Positions 44,998-54,117 of a stretch of DNA of 64,000 nucleotides are shown piece after piece. The DNA lies in the NCBI GenBank assembly GCA_903835255.1, contig CAILMI010000029.1, forward strand, positions 1 through 64,000, read 5' to 3'. The stretch comes from an uncultured Verrucomicrobia subdivision 3 bacterium. GTDB taxonomy: Bacteria > Verrucomicrobiota > Verrucomicrobiia > Limisphaerales > UBA11358. Under the pieces are notes generated by a model. It saw nothing but the letters and a program-made list of their open reading frames with translations, did not search any database and had not been told where the DNA came from. Made by a program: the position numbers and the translations under genes. Positions within the stretch are counted from its first letter, which is position 1. Every line of letters starts with the position of its first letter.

Positions 44998-45983
44998 TGG
45001 TAATTGTCCTTCGCGGTTTCCATCAGGCTGATGAAGGCATCCTCCAGTCCGGATTCAACTTTCGTCCATTCCAGCGCGGGGGTCATGAAGGGCGTGAGGC
45101 TGGCGCGCATTTTACCGGCGTCCCGGCCGCTAATATGCAGCGTCCGCCCAAAAGCGACCACCTGCTCCACACCCGGCCGGCCGCGGAGGGCGTCCGCCAG
45201 AGCCGACAGATTCCCGCCGGAGACCTCCCAGGTCGTCAGCCCGGCGGCCTGCACGACTTGGGCCACCGTGCCATGCGCGAGGAGATTGCCGTAGGCGATG
45301 TAGCCGAGCCGGTGGCAACGCGAGGCCTCGTCCATGTAGTGGGTGGTGATAAGAAACGTCAGGCCGCCCGCTGCAAGCCGATGGATCTCGTCCCAGAAAT
45401 CCCGGCGCGCTTTCGGGTCCACCCCCGCCGTGGGTTCATCGAGCAGGAGCAGCTGGGGCTCATGGATCAGGCACGCCGCGAGGGCGAGGCGTTGTTTCCA
45501 TCCACCCGACAGGGTTCCCGCCAATTGTTTGCGGCGTTCGGCCAACCCGAGCCGCTCCAGGCTCTGCTGCACGGCAGCCTTCCGCCCGCGGATCTGGTAC
45601 AGGCGCGCGATGAAATCCAGGTTCTCCTCGAGGGTCAGGTCCTCATAAAAGCTGAAGCGCTGCGTCATATAACCGACACGCTTCTTGATTTCGGAAGATT
45701 TGCGCCGGAAATCCAGGCCCAAGCAATGGCCTTCGCCGCCGTCCGGCGTCAGCAGGCCGCAGAGCATCCGCAGAAAGGTGGTTTTGCCGCTGCCGTTCGG
45801 GCCGAGAAACCCGTAGATCTCCCCGTGCCGCACCTGCATGGCGATATTGTTCACGACCGTGCGCCCGCCGAATTTTTTGGTGACGCCGCGCACGTCGATT
45901 GCGAGCCCAGCCCCTGCCCCGCCTCCCAGCCCATCGGCAGAGACGCAGGAGCGCGGTGGCGCGCTGGGGGGGATGGCGTTCAT
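44994..45983 (-). CDS. ABC exporter ATP-binding protein (YbhF-like)
   Basis: The 329 residues include FLGPNGSGKTTFLRML (Walker A), GTLSGGWKQRLALAACLIHEP (signature), and LLLDEPTAGVDPKARR (Walker B). A C-terminal domain of about 80 residues (VSGGNLSALADALRG) is common in exporters of the DrrA/YbhF class. Its gene lies between the adaptor (9-base gap) and the permease (4-base overlap), so the three are co-translated. It powers the export pump described for the neighbours. Confidence 0.93.
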   Translation of the reverse strand: MNAIPPSAPPRSCVSADGLGGGAGAGLAIDVRGVTKKFGGRTVVNNIAMQVRHGEIYGFLGPNGSGKTTFLRMLCGLLTPDGGEGHCLGLDFRRKSSEIKKRVGYMTQRFSFYEDLTLEENLDFIARLYQIRGRKAAVQQSLERLGLAERRKQLAGTLSGGWKQRLALAACLIHEPQLLLLDEPTAGVDPKARRDFWDEIHRLAAGGLTFLITTHYMDEASRCHRLGYIAYGNLLAHGTVAQVVQAAGLTTWEVSGGNLSALADALRGRPGVEQVVAFGRTLHISGRDAGKMRASLTPFMTPALEWTKVESGLEDAFISLMETAKDNYQ

Positions 45984-45992
45984 TTCAAAACC

Positions 45993-46949
45993 TCATTTCC
46001 ATTCCACCTCCGCCGGCTGGCCGGGGCGCAACTCCTCCGCGTCCGCCGGGGCCAGAACCGCTTCGATCATGAAAACCAGGTTGGCGCGCGTCTCCCGGCT
46101 GAAAATCACCGGCGGCGTGTATTCGGCCCGGGTCGAAATATAATTGATGGTGGCGCTGAAGGGGCGCGGCGCGCCGTCGCAGTGGACGGAAACAGTTCTG
46201 CCAATGCCCACCTGCGAGAGCTGTCCCTGGGGCACGAAGAAACGGACTTTGACGCTGCCTGGCGGCAGCAGAACCACCACTGGGTTCCCCGCCCCCACCC
46301 ATTCGCCCTGCCGATACAGGGTGTCGTGCACCCGGGCGCTGCAGGGAGCGAACTGCTGCTTCTGGTCAAACGCCCACCGGGCCCGGTCGCGCGCGGCCTG
46401 CTGCGCGGCGACGGCGGCCTGCGCGGCGGCGACGGCATCCTCCCGCGCACCCAGCTGTGCCGTTGCCAGATCGGCTTCCAACTCAAGCACACGCGCCTGA
46501 GTCGCATCGCGCATCGCGCGGGCCATGTCCAGTTCCTCCCGGGACACCACGTCGGTGGCGTCAAGCTTTTCCCGCCGCGCAAGCTGCGTGGCAGCCAGCT
46601 TCAAATCCGCACGCACCCGGTCCCGCTGCGCCGCCAGCGACGCGATCTCCGTTGGCCGCTTACCCTTGGCAAGGTCGTCAAGTTGGGCCTGCGCCTGCGC
46701 CAGGTTTTTTTCCGCTTGGACAAGGGCGGCGGCTTCAGATTGCCGCTCCAATTCAAAGAGCGGCTGGCCGGGGCGGACGGAATCCCCGCGGGCGACGGCG
46801 AGCTTTGTGAGGGCTCCCCCGAGCGGCGCTGCCACGTACACATATTCGCCCTCGAGATAGCCCTGGACCTGGCCGCGGGGATGCGGGGAGCAGCCAGCGA
46901 GCAGCGCTCCCGCGAGAACGGGAAGCAGGATGTGCGGTAAAATCCTCAT
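45993..46949 (-). CDS. HlyD-family membrane fusion lipoprotein (YbhG-like)
   Basis: I selected the Met of MRILPHILLPVLAGALLAGC (318 residues) because it starts a lipoprotein signal ending in the lipobox AGALLAGC; the track start is 16 residues upstream. A biotinyl-lipoyl-like half motif (GEYVYVAAPLGGALTKL) precedes a long alpha-hairpin (about 75-190, rich in Ala/Gln/Arg) and the second half motif (GWAF..CSARVHDTLYRQGEWV). It links the ABC permease to TolC across the periplasm. It is divergent from tolC, with 97 bases between starts. Confidence 0.92.
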   Translation of the reverse strand: MRILPHILLPVLAGALLAGCSPHPRGQVQGYLEGEYVYVAAPLGGALTKLAVARGDSVRPGQPLFELERQSEAAALVQAEKNLAQAQAQLDDLAKGKRPTEIASLAAQRDRVRADLKLAATQLARREKLDATDVVSREELDMARAMRDATQARVLELEADLATAQLGAREDAVAAAQAAVAAQQAARDRARWAFDQKQQFAPCSARVHDTLYRQGEWVGAGNPVVVLLPPGSVKVRFFVPQGQLSQVGIGRTVSVHCDGAPRPFSATINYISTRAEYTPPVIFSRETRANLVFMIEAVLAPADAEELRPGQPAEVEWK

Positions 46950-46985
46950 ATGAAGCACGCCCTGATGATAGCAGGCCGATGCGTC

Positions 46986-46997
46986 TTGACGAGTCAA
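46986..46997. promoter_or_regulatory. Possible operator between hlyD and tolC genes
   Basis: TTGACGAGTCAA is a perfect 5-2-5 palindrome in the 97-base divergent promoter region. A second small palindrome, TACCGAATGGTA, lies 30 bases further on. Either could bind a local regulator, but no regulator gene is adjacent, and short palindromes occur by chance. Confidence 0.3.
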
Positions 46998-47046
46998 ACG
47001 AAGAGTCGACTTTCAACTTACCGAATGGTAGGATGCGGCACCTGAA

Positions 47047-48414
47047 ATGAAATCTTGGACATTTTTATCGCTGGTCCTCGGCCTCACGGTGGCGGTGGGG
47101 GCGGAAACCCCGGCGCCCTTTTGGCTCTCGCGGCCGCTGTCGCTGGCGGAGTCGCTCAACATTGCCCTCGCTCAAAACCCCACCATCCTCAAGGCCCGGA
47201 GCGACCTGGAAGCCTCCAGCGGCGTGGTGGTGCAAACGCGCGCGGTGGCGCTGCCGCAGCTGCAGGCCGCCGGCCAGTACAAGGACACCGACCGGAGCTC
47301 GATTGAGAATTTTCCAGGCATTGCGAGCATGCCCGACCAGAACTGGAATGCGGGTCTGCGCCTGGTCCAATCCGTATATCAGGGGGGCAAGCTGCTGGCC
47401 TCCCTCCGCGCCGCCACAGTCACCCAGCAGCAGGCGCTGGCGCAATATCAGACGATCCTGGCAGACACGCTGCTGGTGGTGCGGCTGGCGTATTACAAGA
47501 TCCTCCTGACCGAGCAGCAGATCACCGTGAACCAGGCCTCGGTGGGGCTGTTGCAAAAGGAGCTGGACGACCAGCAAATCCGGTTCGACGCCGGCATGGT
47601 GCCGCACTTCAACGTGCTCCGCGCCAAGGTGGCCCTGGCCAATGCGCGCCCCCCGCTCATCAACGCGCAGAACAATTACCGGATCGCCAAGAACACCCTG
47701 GCGAACCTTCTGGGATACGATCTGCCGCGGGATATCTGGGACAATATTCCACTGAACCTCACGGACCCGCTCGACGCCGCGCCGTTTGCAATTAATCTGC
47801 CCGACGCCTTGCTGCGGGCGCTCGAGAAGCGTCCGGAACTGGTCGTGTTGCGCAAGACCGAGGAACTTCAAGGACTCAATATCATTGATGCGGCTTCCGG
47901 CTACAAACCGAACGTCCAGCTATTCGCCGGATACAACTGGATGAACCGGCAATTTGCCAATCCGCCCACGGGAGAGGGCCCCGCCCTCAACGATTACCTG
48001 GATGGCTGGAACGCCGGAGCGCAGGTGAGCTGGAACATTTTTGACGGGCTGCTCACGCACGGCAAAGTCGTCCAAGCACGGGCGCTCCATCAGAAATCAA
48101 AAACCGCCTTGGAAGAGAAAGCCCGCCAGATTGAGCTGGAGGTCCGCACAGCCTATTCCGACTTCATCGGTGCACAGGAGGTTTTGGAATCGCAAAAGAC
48201 CGTCCAGGACGAGGCGGAAGAATCGCTGCGCGAAGCCCATGCCCGCGCCAGTGCCGGGACCGCCACACAACTGGACGTGCTGGATGCCGAGACCGCGCTC
48301 ACCACCGCCCGCAGCACCCAGGTGCAGGCGCTGCACGACTACGATGCCGCGCGCGCGCGCTTTGAGCGCGCCATTGGCAACGACGCCGCCCCGCTATCCC
48401 CCACCAAGCCGTAA
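47047..48414 (+). CDS. TolC-family outer membrane efflux protein
   Basis: The 455-residue protein has a signal peptide (MKSWTFLSLVLGLTVAVGAE) and two homologous TolC halves. SLAESLNIALAQNPTILKARSDLEAS begins the first and GLNIIDAASGYKPNVQLFAGYNW is in the second. Coiled helices such as KAAKTALEEKARQIELEVRTAYSD-type stretches are typical. It forms the trimeric outer-membrane duct for the divergent HlyD/ABC-2 exporter. Nothing unusual is visible in length or motif content. Confidence 0.93.
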   Translation: MKSWTFLSLVLGLTVAVGAETPAPFWLSRPLSLAESLNIALAQNPTILKARSDLEASSGVVVQTRAVALPQLQAAGQYKDTDRSSIENFPGIASMPDQNWNAGLRLVQSVYQGGKLLASLRAATVTQQQALAQYQTILADTLLVVRLAYYKILLTEQQITVNQASVGLLQKELDDQQIRFDAGMVPHFNVLRAKVALANARPPLINAQNNYRIAKNTLANLLGYDLPRDIWDNIPLNLTDPLDAAPFAINLPDALLRALEKRPELVVLRKTEELQGLNIIDAASGYKPNVQLFAGYNWMNRQFANPPTGEGPALNDYLDGWNAGAQVSWNIFDGLLTHGKVVQARALHQKSKTALEEKARQIELEVRTAYSDFIGAQEVLESQKTVQDEAEESLREAHARASAGTATQLDVLDAETALTTARSTQVQALHDYDAARARFERAIGNDAAPLSPTKP

Positions 48415-48511
48415 TCGGTGGATAGACCGATTTGAAAACACGAGCTTCCCGCGCGATTTTCCTTAAGCCTTTTTAAAACCGCCCCCCGTTTAAAAAACTT
48501 CCCATTGACTT

Positions 48512-48536
48512 AAAAACGACTGGAAGTATCGTTTTT
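48512..48536. promoter_or_regulatory. Rrf2 operator candidate, site 1
   Basis: AAAAACGA-N9-TCGTTTTT is a perfect inverted repeat ending 4 bases before the rrf2 start codon. In the register of the two downstream sites it reads AACGAC-N7-ATCGTT. Its position over the ribosome-binding region fits negative autoregulation by the protein it precedes. Confidence 0.6.
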
Positions 48537-48540
48537 CATC

Positions 48541-49002
48541 ATGTGGGTTTCCAAGAAGACGGATTATGCCTTGCGGGCCTTGTTCACGCTGGTGGACCAA
48601 TTTGGCGGCGCACCGATTCCCATCCGCGAACTGGCCCGGCGCAACGATGTCCCCAAGCGCTTCCTTGAGCAGATTCTGCTCGATTGCAAGGCCCGGGGCT
48701 GGGTCAGCAGCACGGCGGGCATCCGGGGCGGCTACGTGCTGGCCAAAAGCCCGGCCAAAATCACGATGGGCGAGGTGGTCCGCCATTTTGACGGTATTTT
48801 GGCCCCAATTGATTGCGTTTCCGTCGCGGGCTACAAACGCTGCTCCCAGGAATCGGTCTGCCGTTTCCGACGCGTTTTCCTCGACGTCAGAAACTACGTC
48901 GCCGGCGTGATGGACCGCTCCACGCTGGCCGAGGTGGCAAAAATCTCGCCGGTCACCCGGCAGGAAGTTTCCGGGGTCTTCGCCGGCGGCGAAGGCATCT
49001 AA
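48541..49002 (+). CDS. Rrf2-family regulator with three IscR-like cysteines
   Basis: The 153-residue protein has the Rrf2 winged helix (DYALRALFTLVDQ, IPIRELARRNDVPKRFLEQIL, STAGIRGGYVLAKSP). Cys92, Cys101 and Cys107 (DCVSVAGYKRCSQESVC) fall where IscR and NsrR hold their cluster ligands, with spacing C-x8-C-x5-C instead of the C-x5-C-x5-C of IscR. It may therefore carry an Fe-S cluster and sense sulfur or iron status. It lies directly upstream of the sulfate-uptake genes, and shared inverted repeats in front of both suggest it represses them. CymR in Bacillus is a functional parallel from the same family. Confidence 0.9.
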   Translation: MWVSKKTDYALRALFTLVDQFGGAPIPIRELARRNDVPKRFLEQILLDCKARGWVSSTAGIRGGYVLAKSPAKITMGEVVRHFDGILAPIDCVSVAGYKRCSQESVCRFRRVFLDVRNYVAGVMDRSTLAEVAKISPVTRQEVSGVFAGGEGI

Positions 49003-49043
49003 AATAATTCAAAAAAAAGTTGACGCCTCCAAAATTTCCAGCA

Positions 49044-49070
49044 TAATAACGACAAGTCGAGTCGCTATTA
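49044..49070. promoter_or_regulatory. Rrf2 operator candidate, site 2
   Basis: TAATAACGAC-N7-GTCGCTATTA is a 10-base inverted repeat with one mismatch, 119 bases before the yezD-sbp start. Core AACGAC-N7-GTCGCT matches sites 1 and 3. Confidence 0.6.
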
Positions 49071-49160
49071 AGGTGCAGCGCGGTTAAAGATAACAAATTC
49101 AATTCAGAGAACCTGTCTTGAAAAACTAACGGTCAAAACGATCTTTTTATTTAGGTTTAA

Positions 49161-49181
49161 TAACGACATATTAAGTCGTTA
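49161..49181. promoter_or_regulatory. Rrf2 operator candidate, site 3
   Basis: TAACGAC-N7-GTCGTTA is a perfect inverted repeat, flanked by a further TTAA/TTAA symmetry, and ends 8 bases before the ATG cluster at 49190. Spacer length and half-site are identical to site 2. Confidence 0.6.
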
Positions 49182-49189
49182 ATTAATCA

Positions 49190-50383
49190 ATGATGATGAG
49201 TGCGGAACCAATTCAAATTGTGGGCGAGGGGAAGGGGCAGCCGAGCTGGCTGGAGCTGGTCCAGCGGCAGGTGGGATCGCTCCGCTACGGCGTGGTGCAG
49301 ATTGTGGTGCACGACTCGCAGGTAACGCAGATTGAAAAAACGGAGCGGGTGCGACTCAACCCAGCAGGTCCAACGAAAGACGGAACGATGAAAACACTTT
49401 TTATATTATTACTGGCAACATCGCTGGCGGCTACTGCCAGCGCCAAGGAAATCAAATTGCTCAACGTCTCCTACGATGCAACGCGCGAGCTTTACACCGA
49501 CTACAACGCCGCGTTCTCCAAGTACTGGCTGGCGAAAACCGGCGACACCGTCACCGTTTCCCAATCGCATGGCGGCTCCGGCAAGCAGGCCCAAGCGGTC
49601 GCCAATGGCCTCGAGGCCGACGTCGTCACCCTGGCATTAGCGTATGATGTGGATGCCATCGCCCGGCAGGCGAAGTTTCTGCCGCTGGACTGGCAAAATC
49701 GTCTGCCGCATAACAGCACCCCCTACACTTCGACCATTGTGTTCCTTGTCCGCAAAGGAAATCCCAAAGGCATCCGGGATTGGGACGACGTGGCCCGAAG
49801 CGGCGTGAGCGTGGTGACGCCCAACCCCAAGACCTCCGGGGGCGCCCGCTGGACTTATCTTGCCGCCTGGGCGTATGCGCTGGAGGCCAGCCAGCACGAT
49901 GAGGCCAAGGCCAAGGCGTTCGTCGCGCGGCTCTACAAAAATGTGCCGGTGCTGGATTCGGGCGCGCGGGGGTCCACGATTACATTTGTCCAACGCGGCA
50001 TCGGCGATGTGCTGTTGGCGTGGGAAAATGAGGCGCACCTGGCGCTCAAGGAATTCGGCACGAACCAATTTGAGATCGTCACACCCTCCTTGAGCATTCT
50101 GGCCGAACCGCCCGTGGCCGTGGTGGATAAAAACGCGCGCCGGCATGGCACGACGGATGCCGCGAAGGCCTACCTGGATTACCTGTATTCGGACGAAGGT
50201 CAGGAGATTGCGGGCAAGAATTTTTATCGCCCGCGGTCGCAGGCCGCCGCCGCCAAATACGGCAAAAATTTTGCGCCGCTGAAACTCGTCACCCTGGATG
50301 CAGAGTTCGGGGGCTGGGCGCTAGCGCAGAGAACACATTTTGCGGGCGGAGGAACCTTTGATCAGATTTACCATCCCCAGTAA
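49190..50383 (+). CDS. sbp: YezD (DUF2292) domain in frame with sulfate-binding protein Sbp
   Basis: One uninterrupted 397-codon frame holds two units. Residues 1-66 contain the YezD/DUF2292 pattern ([21 protein letters not shown]). Residue 67 (ATG 49388) starts a signal peptide [19 protein letters not shown] and a periplasmic sulfate-binding protein ([38 protein letters not shown]). Elsewhere a YezD gene commonly precedes sulfate-transport genes as a separate ORF. An internal signal peptide cannot work from residue 67 of a fusion, so translation probably restarts at 49388, where AAGACGGAA is a modest ribosome site. The two may therefore be separate proteins lacking a stop codon between them. 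It is the first gene behind two operator candidates. Confidence 0.88.
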   Translation: MMMSAEPIQIVGEGKGQPSWLELVQRQVGSLRYGVVQIVVHDSQVTQIEKTERVRLNPAGPTKDGTMKTLFILLLATSLAATASAKEIKLLNVSYDATRELYTDYNAAFSKYWLAKTGDTVTVSQSHGGSGKQAQAVANGLEADVVTLALAYDVDAIARQAKFLPLDWQNRLPHNSTPYTSTIVFLVRKGNPKGIRDWDDVARSGVSVVTPNPKTSGGARWTYLAAWAYALEASQHDEAKAKAFVARLYKNVPVLDSGARGSTITFVQRGIGDVLLAWENEAHLALKEFGTNQFEIVTPSLSILAEPPVAVVDKNARRHGTTDAAKAYLDYLYSDEGQEIAGKNFYRPRSQAAAAKYGKNFAPLKLVTLDAEFGGWALAQRTHFAGGGTFDQIYHPQ

Positions 50384-50486
50384 AAAGCGATCGGACAAGC
50401 CGGTCCAAAAAAAACAAAAAGAAAAACAAAAAAAGAGGCGCTGACCGGTCCACCGGAAGTTCCAAGCTAAAAAAACCATTGGAACT

Positions 50487-51299
50487 ATGAAAACAATAAA
50501 ACAAATCGTACGGACACCCAATAGAGCCGGACAGATTCGATCCGCTGGAAAATCCGCATTTACCCTGATTGAGCTGCTGGTGGTGATTGCCATTATCGCC
50601 ATTCTGGCAGCCATGCTGCTGCCGGCGCTGTCCAAGGCCAAGGACTCGGCCAAGCGCGCGGGCTGTGTTTCCAACACGCGGCAGATCGGGGTCGCCTTTA
50701 GAATGTTTGTCGACGACAACAACAGCCGTTTTCCCAAGGCGGTGACCGAGCGCGAAGCGACCGACTCTGCGCGATGGGGCGCCATTGCAGACACTCCCGA
50801 CGCGCGCGCGGCCTTTTCGATCCGCGGACAATTGCAGCCTTATATCGCGAGCACTAACTTCATCGCGACCGGGGCGAATTCAGATCCCGGCGCGAACGCG
50901 TTCCGTTGCCGCTCATCGCTGGACTGGCCGGCGCCGGGACCAGGCCAGTGGTTTACGACAGATTATGGATTTAATTTAAGCGAAGCCAATTATACGCCTG
51001 GCTTCGGGCAGTCCACATGGTACCAAGCAAATCCGAGCTATGGCTTCAATGAAAGCCAAACGGACGGCGCGATACAAAAGCCCTCCAATTTTATCATCCT
51101 CGCCGATGCCGGACGGGGAGATAATACGCCGTCGCGCGGCGGGCTGTATCCGATTCAGGTCATATCCCCTGGCACGACGACTCAGGCTCAAATGCTCGAA
51201 CGGCACAACAAGCGGGCCAACATTGGTTATGCGGACGGGCACACCGAGCAAAGTACTTTCACGAATTCGTGGTCGCTCGGAGAGTGGCAGCGATACTAA
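50487..51299 (+). CDS. Type II secretion-like pseudopilin (prepilin-type N-terminus)
   Basis: The 270-residue protein has a long basic leader and the prepilin segment [19 protein letters not shown], with Ala rather than Gly at the processing position, as is usual in Verrucomicrobiota. The globular part ends with a motif of the H-x9-DG type ([18 protein letters not shown]), common in this expanded verrucomicrobial and planctomycetal family. Members are numerous in such genomes and their roles are mostly unknown. Its place inside a sulfate-transport cluster is odd. It is 103 bases downstream of sbp. Confidence 0.87.
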   Translation: MKTIKQIVRTPNRAGQIRSAGKSAFTLIELLVVIAIIAILAAMLLPALSKAKDSAKRAGCVSNTRQIGVAFRMFVDDNNSRFPKAVTEREATDSARWGAIADTPDARAAFSIRGQLQPYIASTNFIATGANSDPGANAFRCRSSLDWPAPGPGQWFTTDYGFNLSEANYTPGFGQSTWYQANPSYGFNESQTDGAIQKPSNFIILADAGRGDNTPSRGGLYPIQVISPGTTTQAQMLERHNKRANIGYADGHTEQSTFTNSWSLGEWQRY

Positions 51300-51322
51300 A
51301 CGGTAAAAAACTGTGCTCCCTA

Positions 51323-51511
51323 ATGAAAAACATTCTACTTCAGGTCGCGCTGTTGCCAGCGCCGGAGGGCGGCGGCTCCTGCCTGCCGCCCCCGGCCAAT
51401 TTTCACGCACTGGAAGAGTGCTCCTCCTGCCATGAAATGTTTTCCATCCATCAAGTGATGTTAGATGAAGAAGGAAATATCCTTTGCGCCGCCTGCACTA
51501 AAAATAAATAA
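51323..51511 (+). CDS. Small zinc-ribbon-like protein
   Basis: I placed the start at the Met of MKNILLQVALLPAPEGGGSC (62 residues), 23 bases after the pseudopilin stop. The C-terminal half has two CXXC pairs, ECSSCHEMF and LCAACTKNK, separated by about 19 residues, which would fold as a small zinc ribbon. The N-terminal half has no domain I recognise. It begins the tight series zinc ribbon-M14-cysT-cysW-cysA, with 3 bases to the next start. Role unknown. Confidence 0.7.
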   Translation: MKNILLQVALLPAPEGGGSCLPPPANFHALEECSSCHEMFSIHQVMLDEEGNILCAACTKNK

Positions 51512-51514
51512 AAA

Positions 51515-52339
51515 ATGACAATCACCGCACGAACCAACGCCGTTGCTAATCCACCGCTAAAACAGCGCCGATCTATTGCCGGCCTGCTAGCGCCACTGGA
51601 TAAAATTGCGGCGACCTCGGTCAATCTGGTGGCGAGCCCTGGTGCCACATTTGATTCAAACGGCGAGCGCTATGAACTGCCGCGCTATCTATTCGTCGGA
51701 CCGCGCGGCGGTGACGCGCCCATCCGTGTGGGGGTTTTTGCGGGCATTCACGGCGATGAGCCTGAAGGGGTTTATGCCATGGCTCAATTGATTGGGCTGC
51801 TGGAGGCGCGCCCCGAACTGGCGACAGGCTACTGCCTTTCCTTTTATCCGGTCTGTAATCCGACCGGCTTTGAGGATGGCACGCGCCATTCGCGCAGCGG
51901 CCGGGATTTGAATCGCGAGTTTTGGCGCAATTCTGCCGAGCCCGAAGTGCATTTGCTGCAAGCGGAACTCGCCTCAAACCAGTTCCAGGGCATTATCTCG
52001 CTGCACACCGACGACACGAGTGATGGTTTTTACGGCTACGCCCGCGGCGCGACGCTGACAAAAAACCTTATCGAGCCGGCGCTCACGGCCGCGGAACAGT
52101 TTTTACCGAGGAACGAGCTTCCGGTCATTGACGGCTTCAAGGCCCGCCGCGGCGTTATCCGCGATAGCTTTGAGGGAATCCTGGCCGCGCCGCCAAAATC
52201 CCGCCCGCGTCCATTCGAGATCATTCTGGAAACGCCTGCCACACCGCCGAACTATTTGAAAGAACTGGCTTTAGTGGCAGCACTCCAGTCCATTTTATCG
52301 GAATACAGGCAGTTCATCGCCTACGCTCCGAACCTTTAA
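51515..52339 (+). CDS. M14-like zinc carboxypeptidase / succinylglutamate desuccinylase-type hydrolase
   Basis: The 274-residue protein has VGVFAGIHGDEPEGVYAM (the HxxE zinc ligands of M14), GRDLNREFW (substrate arginine region) and HTDDTSDGFYG (third zinc ligand His). The later EIILETPATPP contains the likely catalytic glutamate. This is the compact AstE/ASPA-like group that removes acyl or amino-acid groups from small amides. It lies 3 bases after the zinc-ribbon gene and 3 bases before cysT. That context suggests a thiol or sulfur-containing amide as substrate, but this is speculation. Confidence 0.8.
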   Translation: MTITARTNAVANPPLKQRRSIAGLLAPLDKIAATSVNLVASPGATFDSNGERYELPRYLFVGPRGGDAPIRVGVFAGIHGDEPEGVYAMAQLIGLLEARPELATGYCLSFYPVCNPTGFEDGTRHSRSGRDLNREFWRNSAEPEVHLLQAELASNQFQGIISLHTDDTSDGFYGYARGATLTKNLIEPALTAAEQFLPRNELPVIDGFKARRGVIRDSFEGILAAPPKSRPRPFEIILETPATPPNYLKELALVAALQSILSEYRQFIAYAPNL

Positions 52340-52342
52340 ACC

Positions 52343-53194
52343 ATGACGCCCAAATCCAGCACGGCAAAAAAAAATCGGGTGTTACCGGGCTTCAAGTTGA
52401 CGCTGGGGTTCACCCTTTTTTATCTCGGCCTCATCGTCCTCCTCCCCTTGGCAGCGGTCTTCGGGAAGACCTTTGAGCTGACCTGGCCGGAATTCTGGCA
52501 CACGATCACCATGCCGCAGGCGATGGCGTCTTATCGGCTGACCTTCGGAGCGTCTTTTTGCGCCGCGCTTGTGAACACATTCTTCGGGCTGATCGTCGCC
52601 TGGGTGCTGGTGCGCTATAATTTTTTCGGCAAAAAAATCGTCGATGCGCTGGTGGACCTTCCCTTTGCGCTGCCGACAGCCGTCGCCGGCATCACGCTGG
52701 CAATGCTGTACTCGCACAACGGCTGGATCGGTCAGCTGCTGGAACCGCTGGGCATCCAAGTGGCCAATACGCGGCTCGGTGTTTTCGTGGCGCTCACGTT
52801 CATCGGCCTGCCCTTCATTGTGCGGACGGTGCAGCCAATTCTCGAGGATCTCGACCCGGAGCTGGAGGAGGCGGCCGCCAGCCTCGGGGCCAACCGCTGG
52901 CAGATTTTCTGGCGGGTGATTCTCCCGATGCTCACTCCGGCGCTGCTGACGGGTTTCGCTCTGGCGTTTGCCCGCGCCCTTGGCGAATACGGCTCAGTCA
53001 TTTTTATCGCCGGCAATATCCCAATGAAAACCGTCATCACGCCGCTGCTCATCATGGGCGAGCTGGATATGTTTGATTATGCGAAAGCCACGGCGCTGGC
53101 GGTCGTGATGCTCGTTGCCTCCTTTGCGCTGCTGCTGACCATCAATATCCTGCAATGGTGGACGAATCGTTATAATACCAACAATCTCGCATGA
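52343..53194 (+). CDS. cysT: Sulfate ABC transporter permease CysT (CysU)
   Basis: The 283-residue inner-membrane protein has six spans with the EAA loop at [30 protein letters not shown]. Early [21 protein letters not shown] is the sulfate-permease version of the family pattern. It forms the translocation channel with CysW and imports sulfate or thiosulfate delivered by the binding protein. Its stop overlaps the cysW start by 4 bases. Confidence 0.95.
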   Translation: MTPKSSTAKKNRVLPGFKLTLGFTLFYLGLIVLLPLAAVFGKTFELTWPEFWHTITMPQAMASYRLTFGASFCAALVNTFFGLIVAWVLVRYNFFGKKIVDALVDLPFALPTAVAGITLAMLYSHNGWIGQLLEPLGIQVANTRLGVFVALTFIGLPFIVRTVQPILEDLDPELEEAAASLGANRWQIFWRVILPMLTPALLTGFALAFARALGEYGSVIFIAGNIPMKTVITPLLIMGELDMFDYAKATALAVVMLVASFALLLTINILQWWTNRYNTNNLA

Positions 53195-54117
53195 CTCCGG
53201 CCGCCACACCCTTCCAACTGCCGCAGCGCCTTCCGCAGCGACACGCGACAACCGAATCCCCTTTCGTGCGCCGGGGCCTGATTGGTATCGCCCTGGTTTT
53301 TTTGGGCCTGTTCCTGGTCGTCCCGCTCGTGTCCGTGTTCGTTCAGGCTTTCTCAAAAGGCATCGCCTTTTATATCCATACCCTAGGCGACCCAAACGCT
53401 TGGAGCGCCATCAAACTCACCCTGCTGGCGGCCGGCATCTCCGTGCCTCTGAACTGCGTCTTCGGCGTGGCGGCGGCGTGGGTAATCGCGAAGTTCGATT
53501 TTCGGGGCAAAAATGTTTTGCTCACGCTGATTGACCTGCCGTTCTCTGTTTCCCCTGTCATTTCGGGCATGATTTACGTTCTGGTCTTTGGCGCGCAAGG
53601 CTGGCTCGGACACTATCGCGATGCCGAGCACGCCTGGTTTCCATGGCTTCAGAGCTGGATCAATGACCACAACATCAAAATCATCTTTGCCGTACCGGGC
53701 ATCGTGCTGGCGACGATTTTTGTCACATTCCCGTTCGTCGCGCGCGAGCTGATTCCACTCATGCAGGCGCAGGGGCGCAGCGAGGAGGAAGCCGCTCGGG
53801 TTTTGGGGGCCAGCGGTTGGCAGACCTTCTGGCGGGTCACGGTGCCGAACATCAAATGGGGGCTTCTCTATGGCGTGATTCTGTGCAATGCCCGCGCGAT
53901 GGGGGAGTTCGGCGCAGTGTCCGTCGTGAGCGGGAAAATCAGGGGCGAAACCAACACCCTTCCTCTGCACATCGAAGCCCTGTACGATGATTATAATTTT
54001 GCCGGGGCATTCGCCATGGCGTCCTTGCTGGCGTTTCTCGCTCTTGTCACGCTGGGATTGAAGACGTGGGTGGAACACAAAAACGCCGCATCGAATGATA
54101 AGGGAGAAAAATTATGA
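53191..54117 (+). CDS. cysW: Sulfate ABC transporter permease CysW
   Basis: The 308-residue permease contains [22 protein letters not shown] and the EAA loop [27 protein letters not shown]. The [25 protein letters not shown] segment is characteristic of CysW. It pairs with CysT. Four-base overlaps on both sides (cysT and cysA) show one translationally coupled unit. Confidence 0.95.
   Translation: MTPAATPFQLPQRLPQRHATTESPFVRRGLIGIALVFLGLFLVVPLVSVFVQAFSKGIAFYIHTLGDPNAWSAIKLTLLAAGISVPLNCVFGVAAAWVIAKFDFRGKNVLLTLIDLPFSVSPVISGMIYVLVFGAQGWLGHYRDAEHAWFPWLQSWINDHNIKIIFAVPGIVLATIFVTFPFVARELIPLMQAQGRSEEEAARVLGASGWQTFWRVTVPNIKWGLLYGVILCNARAMGEFGAVSVVSGKIRGETNTLPLHIEALYDDYNFAGAFAMASLLAFLALVTLGLKTWVEHKNAASNDKGEKL

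Noticed and set aside
45135-46940. 601-residue + strand ORF across the ABC ATPase and HlyD genes
   Set aside because: It spans two genuine - strand genes with full motifs and is rich in residues typical of antisense frames.
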